From the NCBI GenBank assembly GCA_041920275.1, contig JAYRSE010000007.1, positions 1 through 64,000 of the forward strand: 64,000 nt of DNA, read 5' to 3'. The notes under the pieces were generated by a model that worked only from the letters and a program-made list of their open reading frames with translations, did not search any database and had not been told where the DNA came from. The stretch comes from UBA12088 sp041920275 (lineage in GTDB: Bacteria; Patescibacteriota; Minisyncoccia; Phycocordibacterales; UBA12088). Positions 51,557 through 59,626 of this stretch are shown here, piece by piece (within the stretch, counting starts at the first letter, position 1; the number at the start of each line of letters is the position of its first letter). The position numbers and the translations under genes were made by a program.

Positions 51557-53233
51557 CTACTCGTCTTGCCTCGAGACAAATAGCCGCAAAAAACGGATCT
51601 CTTCGTACGCGTAACGATGCGAAAGGTGTGTACGCAATGTCGTGAGACCCCACCCATATGTTCGAACCGCTTCAGCAACCTCATCAACCGCTTCTTCGAA
51701 CGACTCATCATCGGGAGCAAGGTGTGCGATGTTGTCAACACGGAGAACTCCATCACGCAACAGATGCTCAAGGTGTGTCATGATCGTACCCTCGGTCAAC
51801 CCTCGCTCATCCGCCATCTCGCGTATGGTGAGACCTCCTTGGACCAACACTCGCGTCTTTTCATAGGTGCTCGCTTTTTTTTCTTTCTTCGTTCCCGCCG
51901 AACCTCTTGCCGGATCCGGTTCACTCCCTCCGCATGCATGCACGAACGCGCGGGTGAGCTCCCGCAAACGTTCTTCCGGTGTCGCGGCAAGACGTCGTGC
52001 GACCCGCTCGGAAGACTCCAGGAAGAACCGATCCGCCTCGGCTACCGCCGGATGCCGCAGGTACGCGAGCTCGGATATGCCCTCAAGGTAGATACCCGAA
52101 AGCGAACGTACGCGCGAGAGCGATACGTACCCCTGCCCCTCGACAAAGGTCTTGCGCAGGTCCATCCGGGCCGCGTCGAGGGTAAGCCCTTGACTTTTAT
52201 GTACCGTGACCGCCCACGCAAGGCGGAGCGGGATCTGGATGAGCTCCGCCTTCACCTTGTCACCTTCCTCCATTTTCCAACTGTCCTCCTCGAGCTCAAG
52301 CTCGAAACCGCCGTGCGTCTGAATGACCGGTGTCCCGAATGCGTTGAACCGCACGATCGTACCGAGCGTACCGTTCACATACTTTCCTTGAGGGTGATTT
52401 TTGATACACATCACCGCCGCACCCTCTTTGAGCTGCAAGACTTCCGGCACCGAGGTTCCGCGCTTCAGTACTTCAAGATGCTTCTTACTTCCTTTGGTGC
52501 GCATATGAAAGGAGCGCACCGACCCCGGCAATCGTGCGAGCTGCTCGTTGTTCAAACGGTCCACATCAACGTTGTGGGTATAGAGGTGAGGCACTTCGCG
52601 AGCGGGAACGCATCCGATACGCTCTTCAAGCACCGCACGCAACTCACGCGGAACGTGACCGGCTCGGATCCCGTTCAAAATGGCAAGCAGGGTCTCATCA
52701 TCTTGTCGGTACTGCTCGTGCAGGTAACACACGTTGGGTGCGAGCGCATGCCACGCATCACTCCCGAACGCAAAACGCATCGTATCACCCCCGCGCACAA
52801 CGGGAGGAAGCTGAAAAAAATCTCCACAGAGCACGACCTGCATACCGCCGAACGGCACATCGCTCGAAAGTCCGGCACGGATCGCCTGATCGACCAAGTC
52901 GAGCGTGGTGCCCGAAAGCATGGAAACCTCGTCGATAATGAGGACTTGGGTGTCCCGAAAACGTTTGACCAGTCGCTCGTTCTGTGCAATGTGATCGAGC
53001 TCGTACGGACCGAGATACTCCTTGACCCCCACACCCGACCAGCTGTGTACCGTCTGCCCTCCTATGTGCGTCGAAGCGATGCCGGTCGATGCGGTGATCG
53101 CCGGCTCGATACCGCGTTCACGCAACCATCGCACGTACCGGTTGATCACGTACGTCTTGCCGCTTCCCGCCGCACCGGTCAAAAACACGTTCTTACCAAG
53201 GCAAAGCACGGAAAAAGCTTCATCTTGTGTCAT
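51557..53233 (-). CDS. Pif1/RecD-like SF1B helicase with C-terminal HTH
   Basis: A 558-residue helicase: Walker A FLTGAAGSGKTYVINR, TASTGIASTHIGGQTVHSW, Walker B VLIIDEVSMLSG, GDFFQLPPVV, the YRQDD motif, and VTVHKSQGLTLD with YVSLSRVRSLSG at motifs V/VI. After a Lys-rich linker (KKEKKAST) the last ~100 residues form a helix-turn-helix (GGLTIREMADERGLTEGTIMTHLEHLL), as in RQC/HTH_40 helicase tails. It unwinds DNA 5'-3', perhaps at G-quadruplexes. The start at 53233 follows TACGCT by 7 nt; a longer frame to 53452 lies upstream of the promoter. Confidence 0.9.
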   Translation of the reverse strand: MTQDEAFSVLCLGKNVFLTGAAGSGKTYVINRYVRWLRERGIEPAITASTGIASTHIGGQTVHSWSGVGVKEYLGPYELDHIAQNERLVKRFRDTQVLIIDEVSMLSGTTLDLVDQAIRAGLSSDVPFGGMQVVLCGDFFQLPPVVRGGDTMRFAFGSDAWHALAPNVCYLHEQYRQDDETLLAILNGIRAGHVPRELRAVLEERIGCVPAREVPHLYTHNVDVDRLNNEQLARLPGSVRSFHMRTKGSKKHLEVLKRGTSVPEVLQLKEGAAVMCIKNHPQGKYVNGTLGTIVRFNAFGTPVIQTHGGFELELEEDSWKMEEGDKVKAELIQIPLRLAWAVTVHKSQGLTLDAARMDLRKTFVEGQGYVSLSRVRSLSGIYLEGISELAYLRHPAVAEADRFFLESSERVARRLAATPEERLRELTRAFVHACGGSEPDPARGSAGTKKEKKASTYEKTRVLVQGGLTIREMADERGLTEGTIMTHLEHLLRDGVLRVDNIAHLAPDDESFEEAVDEVAEAVRTYGWGLTTLRTHLSHRYAYEEIRFLRLFVSRQDE

Positions 53234-53288
53234 GCTCATCAGCGTACCACACTCTCTGGAAAGAACACACTTTTCCACAGTGTCTCCC

Positions 53289-53317
53289 TTGCGCGACACA
53301 TACACGACGCATATATT
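53289..53317 (+). promoter_or_regulatory. Promoter of the leader peptide and Cys-rich gene
   Basis: TTGCGC (53289-53294), a 17-bp spacer, and TATATT (53312-53317). Transcription should begin at about 53324, at or next to the ATG at 53325. Confidence 0.65.
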
Positions 53318-53324
53318 TGGAATT

Positions 53325-53396
53325 ATGCATAAGAGCAACGCATTCGTACTCCTACTCGTTGTCGGAACGCGCCATGCGTCAGGTCCTTGTGCATAA
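53325..53396 (+). CDS. Putative 23-residue leader peptide
   Basis: A leaderless short frame directly at the predicted transcription start encodes MHKSNAFVLLLVVGTRHASG and then PCA. It has a run of Leu/Val codons in the middle and ends 18 nt before a terminator hairpin. Its last third contains GCGTCAGGT, which is complementary to the left arm of that terminator. This is the layout of a transcription-attenuation leader. It could also be a small RNA whose ORF is accidental. Confidence 0.45.
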   Translation: MHKSNAFVLLLVVGTRHASGPCA

Positions 53397-53414
53397 ACAA
53401 CCAAAAAGAACCGC

Positions 53415-53448
53415 ACAAAAAACCTGACGCAAGTCGGGGATTTTTTGT
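53415..53448 (+). terminator. Terminator or attenuator hairpin before the Cys-rich gene
   Basis: CCTGAC-GCAA-GTCGGG forms a GNRA-capped core, extended by an ACAAAAAA/TTTTTTGT stem after a two-base bulge. The left side, ACCTGACGC (53422-53430), can instead pair over nine bases with GCGTCAGGT at 53376-53384, which would melt the terminator. Confidence 0.7.
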
Positions 53449-53477
53449 ACAAACAGCTCTTTCAAGGAGAATCGGGA

Positions 53478-53665
53478 TGGTATATTACAGCATCGAATTG
53501 ACGACCCCGTGTGGCGCTGAACTCAAAGAGTGCAATCGCCTACCGGGATCGAGCCGCTGTGCCAAGAAGGTGAGCAACTGCACGTGCCCCTCAAGCAATG
53601 GTGTCTGCATTTCTCGCTGGTGCATCGGTAAAAAGATCTGCGTAGACGCCACACCGAAGGCGTGA
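53478..53665 (+). CDS. Cysteine-rich mini-protein
   Basis: A 62-residue protein starting MVYYSIELTTPCGAELKECN with eight Cys, ordered C-C-C-C-C-C-C-C through SRCAKKVSNCTCPSSNGVC to CIGKKICV. There is no signal peptide, so the Cys may bind metal rather than form disulfides. It has AAGGAG 7 nt before the ATG. It is preceded by an attenuator-like leader and followed by a bidirectional terminator, so it is a single-gene unit. The family is not recognised; a metallothionein-like or zinc-knuckle role is conceivable. Confidence 0.6.
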
Positions 53666-53737
53666 TCGCACCCATACGGTACGTGTTCACCAAACACCTC
53701 TGCCCGCACGAAGGTACCCTCAAATCCTCGCGTGCGC

Positions 53738-53763
53738 AAAAGGCCGACTGGGATCGGCCTTTT
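53738..53763. terminator. Bidirectional intrinsic terminator
   Basis: A perfect 10-bp stem AAAAGGCCGA/TCGGCCTTTT with a 6-nt loop lies between the Cys-rich gene and the convergent gene at 53780. Confidence 0.88.
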
Positions 53764-53779
53764 CCTATGATTCTGATCC

Positions 53780-54163
53780 TCACACCGGATTGAGCTTACG
53801 AAGGAGCAAACGACGTTGCTCGAGTTCCTTTCTTTGCAGCTCGAAATACACTCGTCCGGCCTTAGTGATCGAATACCTCTCACCATCCTTGATGACGTGC
53901 CCAAGTCGCTCATGCATGTCCATAAAATGTTCGAGTGAGCACCACAGGCACGCGATCACTCGTTCGTCAACGGCCTCATGCGAAGCACCGGAAAGTGTGC
54001 GTCCCTCAAGCCACTCCTTCACCCGATCATGCGTTTCGGGTTGGACTCTGTTAAAGGCGTCCATCTGCCTTTTGATCTCTGCAAGCGTGATACCGTCACC
54101 GTCACGACCGAGCAAGGAAACACCCACGACGGTCACCCCGATCAGGTGATGCATCTTTTTCAT
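53780..54163 (-). CDS. Hypothetical helical protein, possible winged helix
   Basis: A 127-residue protein. The N-terminus is hydrophobic (HHLIGVTVVGVSLLG). The middle and C-terminus resemble a PadR/wHTH layout, with LEHFMDMHERLGHVIKDGERYSITKAGRVYFELQ as a helix followed by a wing. GGAGG precedes the ATG by 7 nt. It is divergent from the ATP-grasp operon, a position often held by a regulator, but no direct evidence links them. Confidence 0.5.
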   Translation of the reverse strand: MKKMHHLIGVTVVGVSLLGRDGDGITLAEIKRQMDAFNRVQPETHDRVKEWLEGRTLSGASHEAVDERVIACLWCSLEHFMDMHERLGHVIKDGERYSITKAGRVYFELQRKELEQRRLLLRKLNPV

Positions 54164-54278
54164 GCGTCATCCTCCAAATCCAAATCTGCCTACATCGATA
54201 ATAGCACCAAATTCGCACGACACAACATACCAACCAACCCTCAAACCACCATTCCCACACCATGGTGACTTTGTTCGA

Positions 54279-54306
54279 TTGACATATCATGTAATGTCGA
54301 TATATT
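54279..54306 (+). promoter_or_regulatory. Promoter of the ATP-grasp/PP-loop/decarboxylase operon
   Basis: TTGACA (54279-54284), a 16-bp spacer and TATATT (54301-54306). The start is predicted near 54313, about 14 nt before the ATG at 54327. Confidence 0.7.
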
Positions 54307-54326
54307 TATCGTGCGACCACATACGC

Positions 54327-56825
54327 ATGCGGAGTCACCGGTGCACGACAGCATCCGATACGTCCTCACCATCATATCCGACCCACAACGTGAAAAAGAG
54401 ACAAAACACCGAACACTCCGAATTATCCGGAAAGACTATCATATTGGTCAACACCGGTTCGATGAAGAAAAAGTTCATCGTACAGCGACTGAAACAGCTC
54501 GGTCTTCGTATCATCGCAATCCATCATGAAAAGAACTGGGCCGCACCGTATGTCGATCGCTGGATACTCACCGACACCAAAAATCACACCAAGGCACTTG
54601 AAGATGTCGATTCGTTCCTGCACACACATACCGATCTTTCCGTGGATGGCATTCTTACCTTTTGGGAGGACGACGTGCTCTTGACCTCGAAGATCGCCGA
54701 GGAGCTTGACCTGATCAGCGTGCCGGTCGCAATTGCGCGGCAGGTGCGTGACAAATTTTTATTCAGGACGTTCTGTACCGAGAACGACATCCGCACACCA
54801 GAACATTTGCTTATTAAGGACGAACGGGATCTTGATCACGTCGTCGCCAACTTCACCTTCCCCGTCGTACTCAAGCCCACATTCGGCTCCGGGAGTGCAT
54901 TTGTCATCAAGGCGCAAGACAAAGAGGAATTCTTCAATACGTACGAGTATATCGATCGCAACATATCTCCCAACATTGAATCTTCACTCAATGAGGGTCT
55001 CGATGTGCTGGTTGAAAGTTATATCGACGGCGACGAGGTCGATATCGATATCCTGCTCCAGAACGGAAAGATCAAATACTTTGCCATCGTCGACAACTAT
55101 CGAACCGAGGAACCTTTTTTCATCGAAACCCAGCAAGCGATCCCCTCTGAACTTCCACGGAAGGACCAAGACGCGCTCGTGGAGATGGCCGAAACGGTGC
55201 TCGAAAAGTTGGGAATCCAGAACGGCTGTATCCACTTCGAAGCAAAGGCGACTCGCCGGGGACCGGTACCGATCGAGATAAACCTCCGCATGGGGGGCGA
55301 TGAGACCTACACATTCAGCAAAGAGGCATGGGGTGTTGATTTGATCGAGGGTGCGGCGAAGATCGCACTTGGAATATACCTCCCGAAGGTGCAAAAGCCG
55401 GATACCCCTCGAAAATACCTTATGAGCAACACGTTCACTCCGAAACAATCGGGACTTCTCGTCAAACTCGATGTAGACGAGCAAATAAAGAAAGTACCGG
55501 GCGTAGAGGAACTCTGTCTTTTCAAGCAAGCGGGCGATGCGGTATTGGTACCTCCCGAAGGATACGAGTATCTCGGTTGGATCGTGGTCTCGGGTGAGAA
55601 TCCGCTCGATACGGAACACAACTTCAACGAGGCACTGAAATGCATACGCTATGATGTCGCCCGATTCCACTCATCCTCTTCAATCGGGAAGACGCTTCGG
55701 CGAAACCGTTTTTCCATGGCATCCGCCAACAAGGAACTCCTTGAAGGGGCGGCAAAGATCGAACGCATGCGACGCACCTCGATCAAGAACCAACGAAACC
55801 TGCATGTCGGTGTGGTCTACAACATGTTCCAAGAAGAAGATGGGGTCGTGGAAGCGGCACTCTCGGCAATGGGTACCGATATTGAGGAGGCACTCCATGA
55901 GCGCGGATATCAAACCACCCCATTCGACATGAACGAACCCGTGCGCTGTATTAACGAGCTCAAGGGCAGCAATGTCGATATTGTATTCAATGCGTGTGGC
56001 AGGATCAACAATTCAAGCATGCTCAAGCCGCATGCGGCAGCGATTCTCGATATGTTGCGAATACCGTATACCGGATCCAATCCATTCACCCTCGGTCTCT
56101 GCAATGATAAGATACGGATCAAAAAGCTGCTCTCGTTCCACGGCATACCGACTCCGCGCTGGGATTACGCCTACACCATCGAGGATGACATCGACCAGAC
56201 GCTCAAGTATCCACTCATCGTAAAGCCGGCGAATACCGACAACTCGATCGGTATTACCAATGACTCGGTCGTCACCGATCGCGCACAGCTCCAGCAGCGA
56301 CTCGCGTATGTCATTCACGAACTCGGGAGTCCCGCGCTCATCGAGGAATACATCGACGGCGATGAATACGCGGTGCCGATCATCGGGAGCGAGGAAGACG
56401 ACCTCCGAGTCCTTCCCCTCTCCCGCATTACGTTCGACACCTTGCCGAACGAGCTGTGGCACATCCTTCCGTACGATGCGAAGTGGGGGGACAAAACACC
56501 GTACGAAAAGATCTCCGTTGAGGAACCCTCGAAGAACACGAACAAGAAACTCGAGTCACTGATCACCGAGATCGCTCTCGACACGTACAATATACTCGAT
56601 TGCCACGATTATGGTATCGTGGAGATCAAGGTGGACAAAAACAGCAACCCATACGTACTTGAACTCAACCCGAACCAACACATGCGTACCGAGGACATAC
56701 TTCCCCGTGCCGCACGGCTGGTGAAAATGAGCTACGCGGACCTGGTAGAAGAGATCATCCGAATCGCGATCAAACGATACGAGAACAGGCCACACTATTA
56801 CCACCTGCAAACCGACTCCATGTAG
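54327..56825 (+). CDS. Double ATP-grasp ligase (amino-acid-ligase-like plus Ddl-like)
   Basis: An 832-residue fusion. Half 1 (to ~450) is an ATP-grasp of the carboxylate-amine ligase type: FPVVLKPTFGSGSAFV (ATP Lys), VLVESYIDGDEVDIDIL and the metal site HFEAKATRRGPVPIEINLRM. Half 2 (from ~490) resembles D-Ala-D-Ala ligase: VDIVFNACGRINNSS, PYTGSNPFTLGLCNDK, YPLIVKPANTDNSIGI and YVLELNPNQHM. Each half should activate a carboxylate as acyl-phosphate and join it to an amine. ATG 54327 is used because the promoter -10 is at 54301; upstream in-frame starts precede it. It heads a four-gene operon. The product is unknown. Confidence 0.85.
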   Translation: MRSHRCTTASDTSSPSYPTHNVKKRQNTEHSELSGKTIILVNTGSMKKKFIVQRLKQLGLRIIAIHHEKNWAAPYVDRWILTDTKNHTKALEDVDSFLHTHTDLSVDGILTFWEDDVLLTSKIAEELDLISVPVAIARQVRDKFLFRTFCTENDIRTPEHLLIKDERDLDHVVANFTFPVVLKPTFGSGSAFVIKAQDKEEFFNTYEYIDRNISPNIESSLNEGLDVLVESYIDGDEVDIDILLQNGKIKYFAIVDNYRTEEPFFIETQQAIPSELPRKDQDALVEMAETVLEKLGIQNGCIHFEAKATRRGPVPIEINLRMGGDETYTFSKEAWGVDLIEGAAKIALGIYLPKVQKPDTPRKYLMSNTFTPKQSGLLVKLDVDEQIKKVPGVEELCLFKQAGDAVLVPPEGYEYLGWIVVSGENPLDTEHNFNEALKCIRYDVARFHSSSSIGKTLRRNRFSMASANKELLEGAAKIERMRRTSIKNQRNLHVGVVYNMFQEEDGVVEAALSAMGTDIEEALHERGYQTTPFDMNEPVRCINELKGSNVDIVFNACGRINNSSMLKPHAAAILDMLRIPYTGSNPFTLGLCNDKIRIKKLLSFHGIPTPRWDYAYTIEDDIDQTLKYPLIVKPANTDNSIGITNDSVVTDRAQLQQRLAYVIHELGSPALIEEYIDGDEYAVPIIGSEEDDLRVLPLSRITFDTLPNELWHILPYDAKWGDKTPYEKISVEEPSKNTNKKLESLITEIALDTYNILDCHDYGIVEIKVDKNSNPYVLELNPNQHMRTEDILPRAARLVKMSYADLVEEIIRIAIKRYENRPHYYHLQTDSM

Positions 56826-56873
56826 TAACGTACAAGAGAGCGGCATTACCGACGCTAATTAAACACAGATACC

Positions 56874-58277
56874 ATGAATACACCGAACAGGCCGCTACCA
56901 CAAGAGCTCGTTGTTGACGGCAAAATCACCGACAGCGGGATCACGGTCGTCGTGAACAAAGAACGTTTTCCTATCCGCTATCCGAAGGCCATTTGGGCGA
57001 GCTACCCCGAGGATGCAAAGGCGGCGCTTTGCGATGCTCTGACGGTGAGTTCGACCATGTTCCTTCCCCAGATCTTGTCCCTTCCCGAAATACGCTACAA
57101 GACCGCACGAACCCTTGCCGAAACGTTCTTTTTCAAGAACGGCATCTACGACATGCCTTGCACGGCCATCTCGGATAAGAAATCGTCGATCACATACATC
57201 AAGGATTTCTTCAATGTTCGCTCGCATTTCGGCACCAATGTGATCCGAACCGTCCATACCGAACGTCCGATCTCGGACACGCCGACCGCCATCATCCCCT
57301 TCTCTTTCGGCAAAGAGAGCATGCTCACACTTGCCCTCTGTAAGGAGCTCGGCATCAGACCGATCCCGATCATTTTCATCGAACCTTCACACACCTTCGA
57401 ACATGCGCACAAAAAGAAAATGATCGCTCTCTTCGAAAAGGAGTTCGACGTAAAGATATACATCACAGAGAATGCACCGGGTATTTTCAGGTATGGAAAA
57501 TACTGGGGGTTTTCGACGGAGCTTGGGTGGGGACTCCACACCACGGAATGTGCACTGCTTACACTTCCGTTTGCACACCACTTCAATGCGGACTACATCA
57601 TCCTTGGAAACGAACAATCATGCAACGATTTCTACATGAACAAAGAGGGTGTGCTCACATACTCCGCAGCCTATGATCAACACACCGACTGGACCACTCA
57701 ACAAGGACTCCTTGCTTCCCTGTTGCTCGGTAGGGAGATCGAGGTTGCAAGCTTCATGGAGCCGCTGTACGAACTCGCGATACTGAAGGTGCTACACACT
57801 CGTTATCCTGCATACGGCGCGTACCAAATGTCGTGCTTTGCGAACAATGAACAGGCGAAAGAGGTACGGTGGTGCCAGAACTGCTCGAAATGCGCGTACG
57901 TCTATGCACTCTCAGCGGCCTCCGACATCGACCTTGAGCGCATGGGCTTCACGGAAAACCTGTTTGACAACGCGCACGCACACCTGTACACAGATTTCTT
58001 CAAAAAAAATGTTCCGGGTCTTGAGTATGGGACCAAGGAAGAGCTTGGCCTTGCATTCTTACTTGCCACCGACCGTGGCCGAACCGGTCACACGATCGAT
58101 CTATTTCGAAAAAAGTCGTACGCTCATTTCGCCACACAGAAAGAAGAGCTCATGCGTCGGTACCTGGGCATCCACCCGTTCCAGAACATCCCGAACGATG
58201 TTTCCCCTGAGATCGTGCGCATATACGAACAAGAGCTCGGGGTATCCAAAACGAAAACACGTTTCCGTTCAAAATAG
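56874..58277 (+). CDS. PP-loop ATP pyrophosphatase family protein
   Basis: A 467-residue protein. IPFSFGKESMLTLALCKELG (near residue 143) is a PP-loop of the SGGKDS type used to adenylate a substrate. YIILGNEQSCNDF follows, and WCQNCSKCAYVYALSAA (~331) is a Cys cluster that may bind metal. The ensemble recalls ATP-dependent epimerase/ligase families such as MurL of Xanthomonas-type peptidoglycan synthesis, but I cannot confirm this. It lies 48 nt after the double ligase and 35 nt before the third ATP-grasp gene, so it belongs to the same pathway. Confidence 0.7.
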   Translation: MNTPNRPLPQELVVDGKITDSGITVVVNKERFPIRYPKAIWASYPEDAKAALCDALTVSSTMFLPQILSLPEIRYKTARTLAETFFFKNGIYDMPCTAISDKKSSITYIKDFFNVRSHFGTNVIRTVHTERPISDTPTAIIPFSFGKESMLTLALCKELGIRPIPIIFIEPSHTFEHAHKKKMIALFEKEFDVKIYITENAPGIFRYGKYWGFSTELGWGLHTTECALLTLPFAHHFNADYIILGNEQSCNDFYMNKEGVLTYSAAYDQHTDWTTQQGLLASLLLGREIEVASFMEPLYELAILKVLHTRYPAYGAYQMSCFANNEQAKEVRWCQNCSKCAYVYALSAASDIDLERMGFTENLFDNAHAHLYTDFFKKNVPGLEYGTKEELGLAFLLATDRGRTGHTIDLFRKKSYAHFATQKEELMRRYLGIHPFQNIPNDVSPEIVRIYEQELGVSKTKTRFRSK

Positions 58278-58312
58278 TCCTTCCGGCCACACCATGTCAA
58301 GACGGGTAACTC

Positions 58313-59626
58313 ATGAAAAGTACACATTCCACTTCACGCACCATGGCGGTTTGGCTCAACATGCTGGAGCCCATCTTTTTTCACGAACGTGACCGCGATG
58401 GACTCTTGATCATCGCACTCGATCACACTCCGGTCGCAGAGTACGCGCGGAAACACTACCGTTCCGACGAACTGCTTTTGGTATCAAGTACTCGACCGCT
58501 CCCATGTCCCACGTTCGACGAACTCCTTACCGAGACCGACCTTGCGGATCGACTCATGGAGCGATCGGTCACCCAACTCGCGGTACCGTACCGCACCAAG
58601 AAAGAGTACCGCGTGTGGGCTCGCGCTCACCACATCACGCTCATAACCCCTTCGGCACATATACAGAATCGCCTCGAGAACAAACGAGCGTTCCAACGAC
58701 TGCTCGAAGGCCATGGCGTGCGTACACCCGCAGTACTTCGTGAACGAGCGCAGGTGCTGCCGGGAAAAACATACGTGATCCAAAAGAGCGTCGGCTCGGG
58801 CATGCTTGGCACCGAGTTTCTTCGAGCGGATGACGTGCGAGACATTCACTTCACCCGTTCAACCCTTGTCCGCGAGTACGTGGAGGGAATCCCTATCGGC
58901 GTAAGCATCATCATCGATCGAGCGGGAATTGCGATCTTTTCGGCGACGCGAAGACAGTGTTTTGAGTACGAGAACGGCTTTCCGAAGACATTCCTCGGCA
59001 TACAGTGGCTCCCTGCCGACTTCCTTTCGAAACAGACGATCGAATCGATCCGCCACGAACTAATGCGTGTCTGCTCGTTACTTCACACTGCATCCTTCGC
59101 CGGCATGGCCAACATCGACCTCGTCATAGCACACGACCGCGCGTACGTACTTGAATGCAATCCGCGCCTCTCTGCGTCGACCCCACAACTCTTTTCCGTA
59201 CCGGGACTCACCGCACATGCGGAACCGTGGCCACTCTATGTGCGCGCCTGTTTACGCAAGCGATTCGACCTGTCAAATACTCTTATTTGTCACATTCCCA
59301 AGAGCCCCTACATGGGCTCCACGCTCGATATCGACGTGCCTGCATGTTCCGACACAACACACGTTCCCCCCGTGGGGACCTACCGCCTCACCCCCGCCGG
59401 CGTGTCTTTTGTCGAAAAGGATCGACACCTATCGGATGATCACAACACGTTCTTCCTTTTTCACGAACTCAGCGAACCACATACCCGCATACAACAAGCA
59501 TTCACGCTCGCGAGCATCTACAGCAACACGCCACTCTACGACCACACCACCGGCACCTTGAACGCGCACGGATCAAAACTGCGCACTGCCGTATGTACCT
59601 TATTCGGTTACCATCCCACCCCATGA
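58313..59626 (+). CDS. ATP-grasp family ligase
   Basis: A 437-residue protein with a single ATP-grasp domain: TPSAHIQNRLENKRAFQRLL, VIQKSVGSGMLGTEFL (ATP-binding strand), REYVEGIPIGVSIIID, and the metal-binding AYVLECNPRLSASTPQ. The C-terminal ~130 residues are less conserved and may bind the acceptor. It would form another amide or ester bond in the pathway. Its TGA overlaps the ATG of the decarboxylase gene (59623-59626), so the two are translationally coupled. Confidence 0.8.
   Translation: MKSTHSTSRTMAVWLNMLEPIFFHERDRDGLLIIALDHTPVAEYARKHYRSDELLLVSSTRPLPCPTFDELLTETDLADRLMERSVTQLAVPYRTKKEYRVWARAHHITLITPSAHIQNRLENKRAFQRLLEGHGVRTPAVLRERAQVLPGKTYVIQKSVGSGMLGTEFLRADDVRDIHFTRSTLVREYVEGIPIGVSIIIDRAGIAIFSATRRQCFEYENGFPKTFLGIQWLPADFLSKQTIESIRHELMRVCSLLHTASFAGMANIDLVIAHDRAYVLECNPRLSASTPQLFSVPGLTAHAEPWPLYVRACLRKRFDLSNTLICHIPKSPYMGSTLDIDVPACSDTTHVPPVGTYRLTPAGVSFVEKDRHLSDDHNTFFLFHELSEPHTRIQQAFTLASIYSNTPLYDHTTGTLNAHGSKLRTAVCTLFGYHPTP

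Noticed and set aside
53325..53396. Reading the LLLVV leader as a classical leu/ilv attenuator.
   Set aside because: No branched-chain amino acid gene is downstream; the next gene encodes a Cys-rich mini-protein, so amino-acid-specific control by Leu or Val is not supported.
54162..54326. A longer N-terminus for the double ATP-grasp protein starting at 54162 or 54294.
   Set aside because: These starts lie upstream of, or within, the TTGACA-N16-TATATT promoter, and the extra residues are Pro/His/Ser-rich without homology-like character.
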